DNA from: Flavobacteriales bacterium
GTDB taxonomy: Bacteria > Bacteroidota > Bacteroidia > Flavobacteriales_F > PHOS-HE28
Assembly: GCA_016718655.1 (NCBI GenBank)
Contig: JADKCV010000007.1
Location: 1 to 64,000, forward strand
DNA length: 64,000 bases
Direction: 5' to 3'
Every line of letters begins with the position of its first letter. Position 1 is the stretch's first letter. Made by a program: the position numbers and the translations under genes. Below are positions 52,186-59,699 of this stretch, in pieces. The notes under the pieces are model-generated. The model did not search any database, had not been told where the DNA came from, and was given only the letters and a program-made list of their open reading frames with translations.

Positions 52186-52923
52186 ATGGGATGGTACAAG
52201 GACTGGTTCGGCACGCGTTATTACGCGCTGCTCTATGGGCACCGCGACGAGGAGGATGCCGCTCGGTGGGTGCGCTCCATCCTACAGCGTTGGTCCCCAG
52301 CCCCGGGTAGTGCTCTTCTCGATCTGGCTTGCGGTCGTGGACGCCATGCACGCTATTTCATGGAGGCCGGCCTGAGCGTTACGGGCGTCGACCTTTCTCC
52401 GCAAAGCATTGCTGAAGCTCGGCGGTCCGTTCCGGGTGCACGTTTCCTCGTGCATGATATGCGCGTTCCATTGGATCTTGGTGGCTTCGATCTGGTCACC
52501 TGCCTATTCACGAGCATGGGATACAGCCTGGATCCTGAGGACGACCGGGCCGTTTTTCGGACGGTGGCGGGAAGCCTACGTCCCGGAGGTCGTTTCGTGC
52601 TTGACTTCATGAATTCCTCCTTGGTCCTGGATCGACTGGTGACCGAAGAGGTTGTGCTGCGTGACAACGTGAGGTTCCACATCTCCCGTGCAGTCGTGGA
52701 TGGCGTCATCATCAAGAGGATCACGGTGGAGGACGGGGCGGAAAGTCACCTTTTCGAGGAGCGTGTTCGAGCATTGATGCCCGAAGATCTGGAGCGAATG
52801 GCGACCGATGCCGGGCTTGTGGTCGAGGACCGGACCAATGGACCGGACCTCCGACCCTTCGATGCTTCGCGATCCGAGCGATTCGTACTATGGACCCGTT
52901 CGAAAGATCCTGATCGATGCTGA
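52186..52923 (+). CDS. Class I SAM-dependent methyltransferase
   Basis: A 245-aa cytosolic methyltransferase. Motif I is LLDLACGRGRHARYFMEAGL, followed by GVDLSPQSIAEAR, a FDLVTCLFTSMGY post-motif and LRPGGRFVLDFMN. The N-terminus (MGWYKDWFGTRYYALLYGHR) is conserved-looking in a Bacteroidota family of unknown substrate. It overlaps the ZIP transporter start by 7 bp, so these are co-transcribed. Confidence 0.82.
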   Translation: MGWYKDWFGTRYYALLYGHRDEEDAARWVRSILQRWSPAPGSALLDLACGRGRHARYFMEAGLSVTGVDLSPQSIAEARRSVPGARFLVHDMRVPLDLGGFDLVTCLFTSMGYSLDPEDDRAVFRTVAGSLRPGGRFVLDFMNSSLVLDRLVTEEVVLRDNVRFHISRAVVDGVIIKRITVEDGAESHLFEERVRALMPEDLERMATDAGLVVEDRTNGPDLRPFDASRSERFVLWTRSKDPDRC

Positions 52924-53615
52924 TCGCATTCGCGTTCTTCCTGCTTCCCATGCTTGCCGGCGGCTTGGTGCGCCTCATTCGCCCCGATGCGCATTGGATG
53001 CGTGGACTCTTGAGCTTCAGTGGGGCCTTCCTGCTGAGTGTTGTGTTCCTTCATATGCTCCCTGAATTATATGCCGAAGTGGGTACCACCATCGGATATT
53101 GGATACTAGGTGGCTTCCTGCTCCAAGTTGTACTGGAGTACTTCAGTCATGGCATCGAGCATGGTCATGTGCACGTTCATGGCAAGGGTTCCAAAGCATT
53201 GCCTTTGATCACGTTGGCCAGCCTATGCATTCACTCATTTGCCGAGGGGATCCCCTTTGCTGATCCCGCCGTCGCTGGGGATATCCATTTTCTGACCGGA
53301 GTGCTCCTGCACAAGATGCCAATGGCCATTGCGCTCGCCTCGGTGCTGGACCGCAGCGGATCGAGCCCATCCCGTAGCTGGTCGCTCTTGGTGGTATTCG
53401 CTTTGGCAGCTCCCCTGGGGATCCTTTTCGGAGGAACGGTAGGTGAAGGTCTGGGGCATCATTTCCTGGACAACATGCTCGGGCTTGCGATAGGTATGCT
53501 GTTGCATATCAGTACGACCATCATCTTTGAAAGCTCGCCGGAGCACCGCTTCAATGCGGCGCGTTTCGGTGCTGTCATCCTTGGTGCGGGGCTGGCAGCT
53601 TTGACCATCCATTGA
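52917..53615 (+). CDS. ZIP-family metal transporter
   Basis: A 232-aa membrane protein with about seven or eight helices. The histidine-rich loop (EHGHVHVHGKG) lies between TM3 and TM4. TM4 reads LASLCIHSFAEGIPFADP with the HSxxEG metal site, and TM5 has GVLLHKMPMAIALAS (HKxP). ZIP proteins take up zinc, iron or other divalent ions. ATG 52917 overlaps the methyltransferase stop. Confidence 0.85.
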   Translation: MLIAFAFFLLPMLAGGLVRLIRPDAHWMRGLLSFSGAFLLSVVFLHMLPELYAEVGTTIGYWILGGFLLQVVLEYFSHGIEHGHVHVHGKGSKALPLITLASLCIHSFAEGIPFADPAVAGDIHFLTGVLLHKMPMAIALASVLDRSGSSPSRSWSLLVVFALAAPLGILFGGTVGEGLGHHFLDNMLGLAIGMLLHISTTIIFESSPEHRFNAARFGAVILGAGLAALTIH

Positions 53616-53746
53616 GCCGGGTAGGGGCGTCCAAGCCCGACCGTGACCGTTACGACGATGGTCGTTCCGTGGATTGGTCACCGTTCGTCGTTGATAACTT
53701 GAAACCCATGGGCACGCAACCCCGTTACAGGGGATGCGTCATACCC

Positions 53747-54070
53747 ATGGAAAGCAAAGACAAAATGGTCGCTGAGGCAAGGCTGTTCGTCCGATTGGGG
53801 CTTCTGTCATTCGCAGGGTTCTTGTTCTATTATGCCCATTTGTTCTTCGGGTTGATGGAAAATGTGGTCTTGTTCAAGACATTGGCGATCACCTTCCTAC
53901 TGGCCACTATCCCGCTTCCGATCATCGCAGTGAACAACAAGAAGCTTTTTCCCGAGCTGACGCGAAGTGGTAAGACCGTGCTCACCTTGGCGACCGCTTT
54001 ACTCTTGTTCCACCATTTCTTGATGACCTTCATATTCGTCCTTTTCCTGAAGGGCGAGGCGGTATTCTAG
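53747..54070 (+). CDS. Small membrane protein of unknown function
   Basis: 107 residues from ATG 53747 (MESKDKMVAEARLFVRLGLL), with three hydrophobic segments (LLSFAGFLFYYAHLFFGL, LAITFLLATIPLPIIAV, ALLLFHHFLMTFIFVLFL). No family recognised. It may belong with the flanking plus-strand genes. Confidence 0.5.
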   Translation: MESKDKMVAEARLFVRLGLLSFAGFLFYYAHLFFGLMENVVLFKTLAITFLLATIPLPIIAVNNKKLFPELTRSGKTVLTLATALLLFHHFLMTFIFVLFLKGEAVF

Positions 54071-54092
54071 GGCCGGTACCTTCGTACCTGAC

Positions 54093-54824
54093 ATGTGCCT
54101 TATCGTACTCGCCTACAGGGTCCATCCGAGGTACCCCTTGATCGTCCTGGCCAACCGTGACGAGTTCTTGGACCGACCCACCACAGCTGCGCATTTTTGG
54201 TCCGATCGCCCCGGGGTCCTTGCGGGTCGCGACCAACGTGCAGGTGGGACTTGGATGGGGGTTAGCACCTATGGACGATTCGCTGCATTGACGAACCATC
54301 GCGATCTGAGAAAAGCTCCCATTGATGGGCCTTCGCGCGGAGAATTGGTGGTTCGTGCCTTGGAAGGGGAGCTTCCTGCGATGGATGAACAACCCATGGA
54401 AGGATACAACCTCATTCACGGCCCGATCGACTCGCTCAACTATCGATCCAACGTACTATCCATGGAAGTGCCATTGTCAAATGGTATCCATGGGCTGAGC
54501 AATGCTCACCTCGATACGCCATGGCCCAAGGTAGAGCGGCTGAAAAGGTCGTTCGCTGAGCTGCTCGAACTGCCGGATCCTCATCCTGATGCGATGTTCG
54601 ATCTACTCTTGGATCGCACTATTGCGGCGGATGAGGACCTTCCCGATACCGGCCTTGACAACCTGAGGGAGAGGGCCTTGAGCGCCGCCTTCATAGTCAC
54701 TCCGGGTTATGGTACCCGTTGTTCCACGTTGCTTTTGGTCGATGTGCAAGGAGGGGCTCACTATGAGGAACGCACGCATCAGCCACCAGGCCGTGTGTTG
54801 GAGTTGTTCAACATCACGCAATGA
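54093..54824 (+). CDS. NRDE/TANGO2-family protein
   Basis: A 243-aa Ntn-hydrolase-like protein beginning MCLIVLAYRVHPRYPLIVLA NRDEF, with the catalytic-position Cys2 and the name-giving NRDE motif at residues 21-24. GRDQRAGGTWMGVSTYGRFA and the late GTRCSTLLLV also match the family. Eukaryotic relatives (TANGO2) are linked to lipid and haem metabolism; the bacterial role is not known. Confidence 0.88.
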   Translation: MCLIVLAYRVHPRYPLIVLANRDEFLDRPTTAAHFWSDRPGVLAGRDQRAGGTWMGVSTYGRFAALTNHRDLRKAPIDGPSRGELVVRALEGELPAMDEQPMEGYNLIHGPIDSLNYRSNVLSMEVPLSNGIHGLSNAHLDTPWPKVERLKRSFAELLELPDPHPDAMFDLLLDRTIAADEDLPDTGLDNLRERALSAAFIVTPGYGTRCSTLLLVDVQGGAHYEERTHQPPGRVLELFNITQ

Positions 54825-54865
54825 ACCCTTGGTAACGAACGGTGTTCCCTTGCAAACATCGCATC

Positions 54866-55039
54866 ATGTTCGGCTTGTTCAAGAAGAAGGATCCTCGCGA
54901 TAGGGTCATGGAACGATACAAGGCGATGCTTGCCGAATCCCATCGTCTGAGTACCGTGGACCGCAAAGCGAGCGACTTGAAGAGGGCCGAAGCCGAGGCC
55001 ATGCTCTTGGACTTCGAAAAAAGGACATCTGGATCGTGA
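54866..55039 (+). CDS. Lacal_2735-type small protein (DUF6435)
   Basis: 57 residues from ATG 54866: MFGLFKKKDPRDRVMERYKA, then a helical LSTVDRKASDLKRAEAEAML LDFEK. This fits a small family common in Flavobacteriia with the same FGLFKKK start and the NRKASD-type motif. The function is unknown. Confidence 0.75.
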   Translation: MFGLFKKKDPRDRVMERYKAMLAESHRLSTVDRKASDLKRAEAEAMLLDFEKRTSGS

Positions 55040-55078
55040 ACGCAACAATCCGCAAGGACCTACGTTAGAACCAGTGTA

Positions 55079-55178
55079 CGGCTTGGGTAAGCAAGCCGGA
55101 AGGCATACCTGATCACAGGGGGCATCAGCCCAGCGGCGTTAAAAGCCCCTGTCCAGGCCCGTAAGCCGGGAGATCAGG
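55079..55178. ncRNA. Possible structured RNA
   Basis: Nested complementary segments fill a gene-free gap: hairpin CGGCTTG-N6-CAAGCCG (55079-55098), then CCTGATC (55108-55114) pairing with GATCAGG (55172-55178), enclosing ACAGGGG (55115-55121) with CCCCTGT (55146-55152). A terminator hairpin follows at 55186. The segment AAGCCGGGAGA vaguely recalls a cobalamin-riboswitch B12 box, but the rest of that motif is absent and no plus-strand gene follows. Strand and identity are open. Confidence 0.4.
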
Positions 55179-55185
55179 AAATTCA

Positions 55186-55211
55186 GAAGCCCGCCCCGTA
55201 AGGCGGGCTTC
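55186..55211. terminator. Bidirectional terminator hairpin
   Basis: Perfect 10-bp arms GAAGCCCGCC / GGCGGGCTTC around CCGTAA, between the plus-strand region and the convergent DUF2490 gene. Confidence 0.7.
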
Positions 55212-55217
55212 GCCCGT

Positions 55218-56027
55218 TCAGGGTGTCGGTGGCTTGGGCTTGCGACGGTCCATGTTGTAGACCAAGGCAAGGTGAATGGTGGAGTTCAGTTCCATCAGGT
55301 CCGCACCCTTCGCGGCACCGGGGCGTTGGATGGTCTGATAGAGATACCCGAGCAGTACGCTGAACGGTCTGTTCACCTGGTACCCCAGTAGTGCGGAGAT
55401 CCTGTTCTGTTGGATGTAGTCGAGGCGTTGGCCGTCCCCGAAGTTCAGGAAGACCTCATCGTAGAAGTTGGCCGAGAAGACACCGGGCTCCACCTTGTCA
55501 TGCGCGCCCAGTGGCACGGTCAGCCACAGCCGGTAGCGGAAACGACTTTGGTAGGTGTAGCCGTCCTCCACGCCAGCGGATGGGTCCTCGGCGGAAGGCA
55601 CCATCCGCGCGATGAAGCGTTCCTCCATCCGGAACCGGTGTGCAAAACGCCAACGGCCGAGGGGCTGGTTCAATTGCACCTGTTGGAAGAGGTGATGTTC
55701 CCGGTTCTGGTAGCGGATGGGATAGGCGCCATACTGGTAGTTGAAGTAATAGCTGTATCCCTGGGTGAAGATCACCTGGTCGTTCAAGTGGAAGTTGATC
55801 GCAGGCCGCACGAGCAGTTGTTGCCAGTTCACGCCCAGATCGGCACGCCGCCAATGTGCCTCGGTATGGAAGCTCCAACGCTCATGGAAGCGATGATCAC
55901 CCCAGTGCGACACCCACAGGTGGCCATTGGGGTCGGTGACGCGGAATGCCTGTGCCGATGCGGTCATTGGGCTCAGGAAGGTGATCCCGAACAGCAGAAT
56001 GATCACAAACGATCTTCCAGGGGACAT
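55218..56027 (-). CDS. DUF2490 outer-membrane beta-barrel protein
   Basis: A 269-aa protein from ATG 56027 with a signal peptide (cleavage near MTASAQA). The mature region is a series of amphipathic strands rich in aromatic residues (WSFHTEAHWRRADLGVNWQQ LLVRP, GYSYYFNYQYG, FRYRLWLTVPLG), ending in a C-terminal strand before a Lys/Pro tail. DUF2490 proteins are predicted outer-membrane barrels of unknown function. It shares orientation with sulP but has a 107-bp gap of its own. Confidence 0.8.
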   Translation of the reverse strand: MSPGRSFVIILLFGITFLSPMTASAQAFRVTDPNGHLWVSHWGDHRFHERWSFHTEAHWRRADLGVNWQQLLVRPAINFHLNDQVIFTQGYSYYFNYQYGAYPIRYQNREHHLFQQVQLNQPLGRWRFAHRFRMEERFIARMVPSAEDPSAGVEDGYTYQSRFRYRLWLTVPLGAHDKVEPGVFSANFYDEVFLNFGDGQRLDYIQQNRISALLGYQVNRPFSVLLGYLYQTIQRPGAAKGADLMELNSTIHLALVYNMDRRKPKPPTP

Positions 56028-56134
56028 TTGCGCTGACCTTATCGCTTCGAATATGCAAAATTGATGCGAGGAACAGGTCTGGGAGTCGCTGTCCAGTTCC
56101 CAGCGATCGAAGGTGTTGCTGAAGGGTGCGCAGA

Positions 56135-57454
56135 TCACTTTACTTCCTGGCCCAAGAGATCTTGTGTATTCACCTCGGTAAGGTCCGCCTCGGCATCGCT
56201 GAAGGCCACGAAGCGCTTCAGAACATAGAATAGGATGGTTCCGGTGATCACGGCCACATTGAGGTCGATGAACACGGTGAGCAGGGTGGCATATAGAATG
56301 AAGAACAGTTGAATGTTCCGCTCCCGGCTGGCGTGCCATTTTCCCTTGATGTAGGCGAGCACGAAATCGCGGTCGAACACATCGAGCCCGGCCTTCAGGA
56401 GCACGCCGATGAAGACTGCGGATGCGATGAGAACGATGACCTTGCTGAACACGAGGAAGCCCAGCAGCGCGTAAACGCCCACCATTACCCCGGCAAGGCG
56501 GGTCTGGGCACCCTCCTTTAGCAGCAACACGGAACGGATGGTGGCCTGTGCGCCGGGTATACCTTGCAGGAACCCGCTGAGGCCGTTGGCCAACCCTTGT
56601 GCCACCAGTTCCTTGTCGTGCCGTGTCTTTTCCTTGGCCATCCGGTCGATGACCAGGCTGGTGAGCAAGGAGTCGAGGTAGGCGAGCAAGCTCAATTGAA
56701 GGGCGTAGGGGAGGGCCTTCATCAGCATCTCCCGGTTCAGCAGGCGCTCGTCGCTGGGGAAATAGGACGTGAGCATACCCAGGAACTCGCGGATGGATCC
56801 TGCGCCACTGCCCAGGTTGACGTGTTCAACAGGAATGTTCCCCAAGGTGGTGATCAGGGTGAACACGACGATGGTGAGGAAGATGGCGGGCAGGAAGCGT
56901 CGGGCGCCAACGGGTACCCGGAGTTTGCGGAGTATCCAGGGAATGCACAGGATAGTGACCAGCACAGTGAGCGCCAACAGGGAGTTCACCAGGATACCAC
57001 CTTCCAGGGGCGCCTTTCCACCAATGCCCAGCAAGCGCTTCACCTGGTCAACCCAGATCAGGACGGCGATGCCGTTCATGAAGCCCAATACGATCACCTG
57101 TGGTACGAGCAGGATGAAGCGACCCAGACGCAGAACACCCATCAGGATGAGAATGGCCGCATTCATCAGCAGCACAAGCGTGATGAACTGTTCGGCCATC
57201 ATGCGGTCCCCATGGAAGTGCTCATAGGCGAAGGCGATGACCAATGCCGACACTGCAGTCATGGGCGCTGTGGGCCCCGAGGCCTGCAAGCGCGTGCCTC
57301 CGAAGAGCGACGTGATGATCGGGATCACAGCGGCACCAATCATGCCTGCGAAGGCGCCACGCCCGGACATCACGCCGAAGGCCGCACCCAGCGAGAGTGC
57401 TGCGAAGCTTACCGTAAGGCCGGCAAGGAGATCGGGGACCAGGGTCTTTTTCAT
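56135..57454 (-). CDS. SulP-family anion transporter without STAS domain
   Basis: A 439-aa inner-membrane protein with about 11-12 helices. It starts MKKTLVPDLLAGLTVSFAAL SLG; key regions are GGTRLQASGPTAPMTAVSAL, GFMNGIAVLIWVDQVKRLLG, and QGLANGLSGFLQGIPGAQAT IRS. It ends about 20 residues after the last helix, so the usual C-terminal STAS domain is missing. SulP members carry sulfate or bicarbonate. Being divergent from a two-component system and dabAB, a bicarbonate role is attractive but only inferred. Confidence 0.88.
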   Translation of the reverse strand: MKKTLVPDLLAGLTVSFAALSLGAAFGVMSGRGAFAGMIGAAVIPIITSLFGGTRLQASGPTAPMTAVSALVIAFAYEHFHGDRMMAEQFITLVLLMNAAILILMGVLRLGRFILLVPQVIVLGFMNGIAVLIWVDQVKRLLGIGGKAPLEGGILVNSLLALTVLVTILCIPWILRKLRVPVGARRFLPAIFLTIVVFTLITTLGNIPVEHVNLGSGAGSIREFLGMLTSYFPSDERLLNREMLMKALPYALQLSLLAYLDSLLTSLVIDRMAKEKTRHDKELVAQGLANGLSGFLQGIPGAQATIRSVLLLKEGAQTRLAGVMVGVYALLGFLVFSKVIVLIASAVFIGVLLKAGLDVFDRDFVLAYIKGKWHASRERNIQLFFILYATLLTVFIDLNVAVITGTILFYVLKRFVAFSDAEADLTEVNTQDLLGQEVK

Positions 57455-57573
57455 GCTTCGGAATGCGCTGCGGCGTTTGGGTTAGCCGGAAGGCGCGACA
57501 AAAGTGACCGTGATACCAGGCCACGTCATGAGATCCACATTAGATCTTCGCCGTGTGGCGCAGCAAGCACTAC

Positions 57574-57581
57574 TACTTTTG
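57574..57581 (+). promoter_or_regulatory. Promoter -7 box of the two-component genes
   Basis: TACTTTTG matches TAnnTTTG and ends only 4 bp before ATG 57586. Transcription would begin at or next to the start codon, suggesting a leaderless mRNA, unless a later ATG is used. Confidence 0.5.
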
Positions 57582-57585
57582 ATCC

Positions 57586-58266
57586 ATGCGCGCACTGGTC
57601 GTTGAGGATGAGCCCCAGGTAGCGGCGTTCATTGCTGATGAACTGCGTTTAGCTGGATTCACGGTGGATGTGGCCACCGACGGGTTGCAGGGTGAGCGTC
57701 TGGCGTCTCAGTTCCCCTACACCATCGTGCTGCTCGACTGGATGCTGCCCAAAAGGAGCGGCATCGAGGTCTGCAAGGCCCTGCGCGCTGCCCGGCCCGG
57801 AGTCCCCATCCTGATGCTCACCGCTTTGGACGGGATCGAGGAACAGATCAAGGGCCTGGGCGCCGGTGCGGATGATTACCTGCCCAAGCCCTTCGACCCG
57901 AAGCTGCTCATGGCCCGGGTTCAGGCCTTGGTACGCCGAGCGCAAGGGCGTGGACCCGAACGGGTGCTGCATTGCGGCGACCTTGTTCTGGACAGGGATG
58001 CACGAACAGTGAACCGTGCAGGAAGACCCATCCAACTGACAGCCCGTGAGTATGCGCTGCTTCATTTTCTCTTGGAGAGGAAGGGCAAAGTGACGGAGCG
58101 CGGAGAGATCCTCGATCATGTATGGGACGTCACCTTTGAGACCGAGACCAATCTGGTGGACGTCTACATCAACATGCTGCGCAAGAAGGTGGATAAGCCC
58201 TTCGGCAACAAGCTCATCCACACGGTGACGGGCATGGGCTACGTGATACGTGAGCCGGCCATATGA
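57586..58266 (+). CDS. OmpR/PhoB-family response regulator
   Basis: A 226-aa regulator. The receiver domain has the acidic pair VVEDEPQ, phosphoacceptor Asp in VLLDWMLPKRSG (about residue 51), Thr in LMLTALDG and Lys in YLPKPFDP. The winged-helix DNA-binding domain ends IHTVTGMGYVIREP. It is co-transcribed with the kinase gene (ATGA overlap) and lies between sulP (divergent) and dabAB, which are its likely targets by position. Confidence 0.92.
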   Translation: MRALVVEDEPQVAAFIADELRLAGFTVDVATDGLQGERLASQFPYTIVLLDWMLPKRSGIEVCKALRAARPGVPILMLTALDGIEEQIKGLGAGADDYLPKPFDPKLLMARVQALVRRAQGRGPERVLHCGDLVLDRDARTVNRAGRPIQLTAREYALLHFLLERKGKVTERGEILDHVWDVTFETETNLVDVYINMLRKKVDKPFGNKLIHTVTGMGYVIREPAI

Positions 58267-59633
58267 CCTTCCGGATCCGCATGGCACTCGTGTTCACGCT
58301 GTTGGTCGGCGTGTTGCTGGTGGTGTTCGCGTTGTTCTTCTTCTCGCACAGTGAATCGCTGCGCAGCGCCGAGTTCTATGATCGGTTGGAGGACCGGGCG
58401 CTCTTGGTGGAGCACCTGTTCGAAGAAGCCCGTGCGATGCCGGTGGATGAGGCACAGCACCTGGCCCAGGCACTTCGGGAGGCGCTGCCCAATGAGGCGA
58501 TCACGGTCATCTCCATCGATGGGAAGGTCATCTTTCAACGAGCCGCCAGCGGTGTTGTCCTGCCGTCAAGTTGGAAGGAACTGGCCACCCGGAACGGTAT
58601 CGCCAGGGTGACCCAGGGTGAACGACAATTCGTGATCATTGATACCCCGGAGGCCTTGAAGAACGGTATCCGATACACCATGGCATCGGCCGTGGATGTG
58701 AGGGGACTGCGGTCCATGGCGACCCTACGACGATCGCTGATGCTGGCAGCTGGGCTGGCCCTGCTGTTCACAGCAGGGTTGTCATGGGCCTACACCACAT
58801 GGGCCCTTGTTCCGGTGAGGGACCTTGTGAGAAGGGCCGGAGAGATCCACGCACCCTCCGAACGGTTGTCCGTGAACGATGAGCAAAAGCCGGATGAACT
58901 GGGTGCCGTGGCCATTGCGTTCAATGCGCTACTGGCGCGCCTGGATGATGCCTTTCAGGTCCAACGTTCCTTTGTTGCCACTGCTTCCCATGAGCTTCGC
59001 ACCCCCTTGACAGTGGTGAGGGGGCAACTGCACCAGGCCATGGGGCTGGCCGGGGACCAGGTGGACATGATGGACCGGCTCCACGGTATAGAGGAGCAGA
59101 CCCTGCACATGCAGGACCTGTTGGACCAATTGCTCTGGCTGGCCCAGAGCCAGGAGGCCGGAGAACATCGCCTGCAGGACCAAGTACGGGTGGACGAGGT
59201 TGCCGAGCGCGCCCTTCAGCGCTGTCGCGTGCGATATCCCGAAGTGCAGGTCCGCTTCGAGCTCTCCTTGGAGGATGAGGACCGGGAACCGTTGGTCCGT
59301 GGAAGTTCCGTTCTCCTGACAGCAGCGGTGTACAACCTTCTGGCCAATGCCGCCAAATACGGCGGGGGGCACCCCATAACCCTGGCCATCCGTAGCACGG
59401 CAGAGGGGACGAGCGTGCAGGTCCGGGATGAGGGACCAGGAATGGATGGGACGACCCTTTTCCGGGCACGCGAGTTGTTCTTCCGGGGCCCGGATGCGGT
59501 TCCCATGGATGGGCACGGTATCGGTCTCGCGCTGGTGGAACGCATCGCACGGGTGCATGGTGGAAGGGTTTCCATCGTATCCCGCTCCGGTGGAGGTACC
59601 ACGGTCGAGCTGCTCCTGCCAGCCGTTGCCTGA
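58263..59633 (+). CDS. Sensor histidine kinase
   Basis: A 456-aa kinase. TM1 is at about residues 8-28, a periplasmic sensor of about 130 residues follows, TM2 is at about 160-180, then a HAMP domain (PVRDLVRRAGEIHAPSERL). HisKA has the phosphoacceptor in FVATASHELRTPLTVVRGQL. HATPase_c has LLANAAKYGG, VRDEGPGMDG and GHGIGLALVERIARVHGG. It is the partner of the regulator just upstream and stands 66 bp before dabA. A bicarbonate, CO2 or pH signal is conceivable but unproven. Confidence 0.92.
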   Translation: MTFRIRMALVFTLLVGVLLVVFALFFFSHSESLRSAEFYDRLEDRALLVEHLFEEARAMPVDEAQHLAQALREALPNEAITVISIDGKVIFQRAASGVVLPSSWKELATRNGIARVTQGERQFVIIDTPEALKNGIRYTMASAVDVRGLRSMATLRRSLMLAAGLALLFTAGLSWAYTTWALVPVRDLVRRAGEIHAPSERLSVNDEQKPDELGAVAIAFNALLARLDDAFQVQRSFVATASHELRTPLTVVRGQLHQAMGLAGDQVDMMDRLHGIEEQTLHMQDLLDQLLWLAQSQEAGEHRLQDQVRVDEVAERALQRCRVRYPEVQVRFELSLEDEDREPLVRGSSVLLTAAVYNLLANAAKYGGGHPITLAIRSTAEGTSVQVRDEGPGMDGTTLFRARELFFRGPDAVPMDGHGIGLALVERIARVHGGRVSIVSRSGGGTTVELLLPAVA

Positions 59634-59699
59634 TCGATATAAACGGCGATCTAATTCCCCTTTAATGATTGCCGAGACGGCCCGGTCGACCTTTGCACC

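Noticed and set aside
55160..55178. B12-box-like string suggesting a cobalamin riboswitch.
   Set aside because: The conserved core of cobalamin riboswitches is missing and no gene follows in the right orientation.
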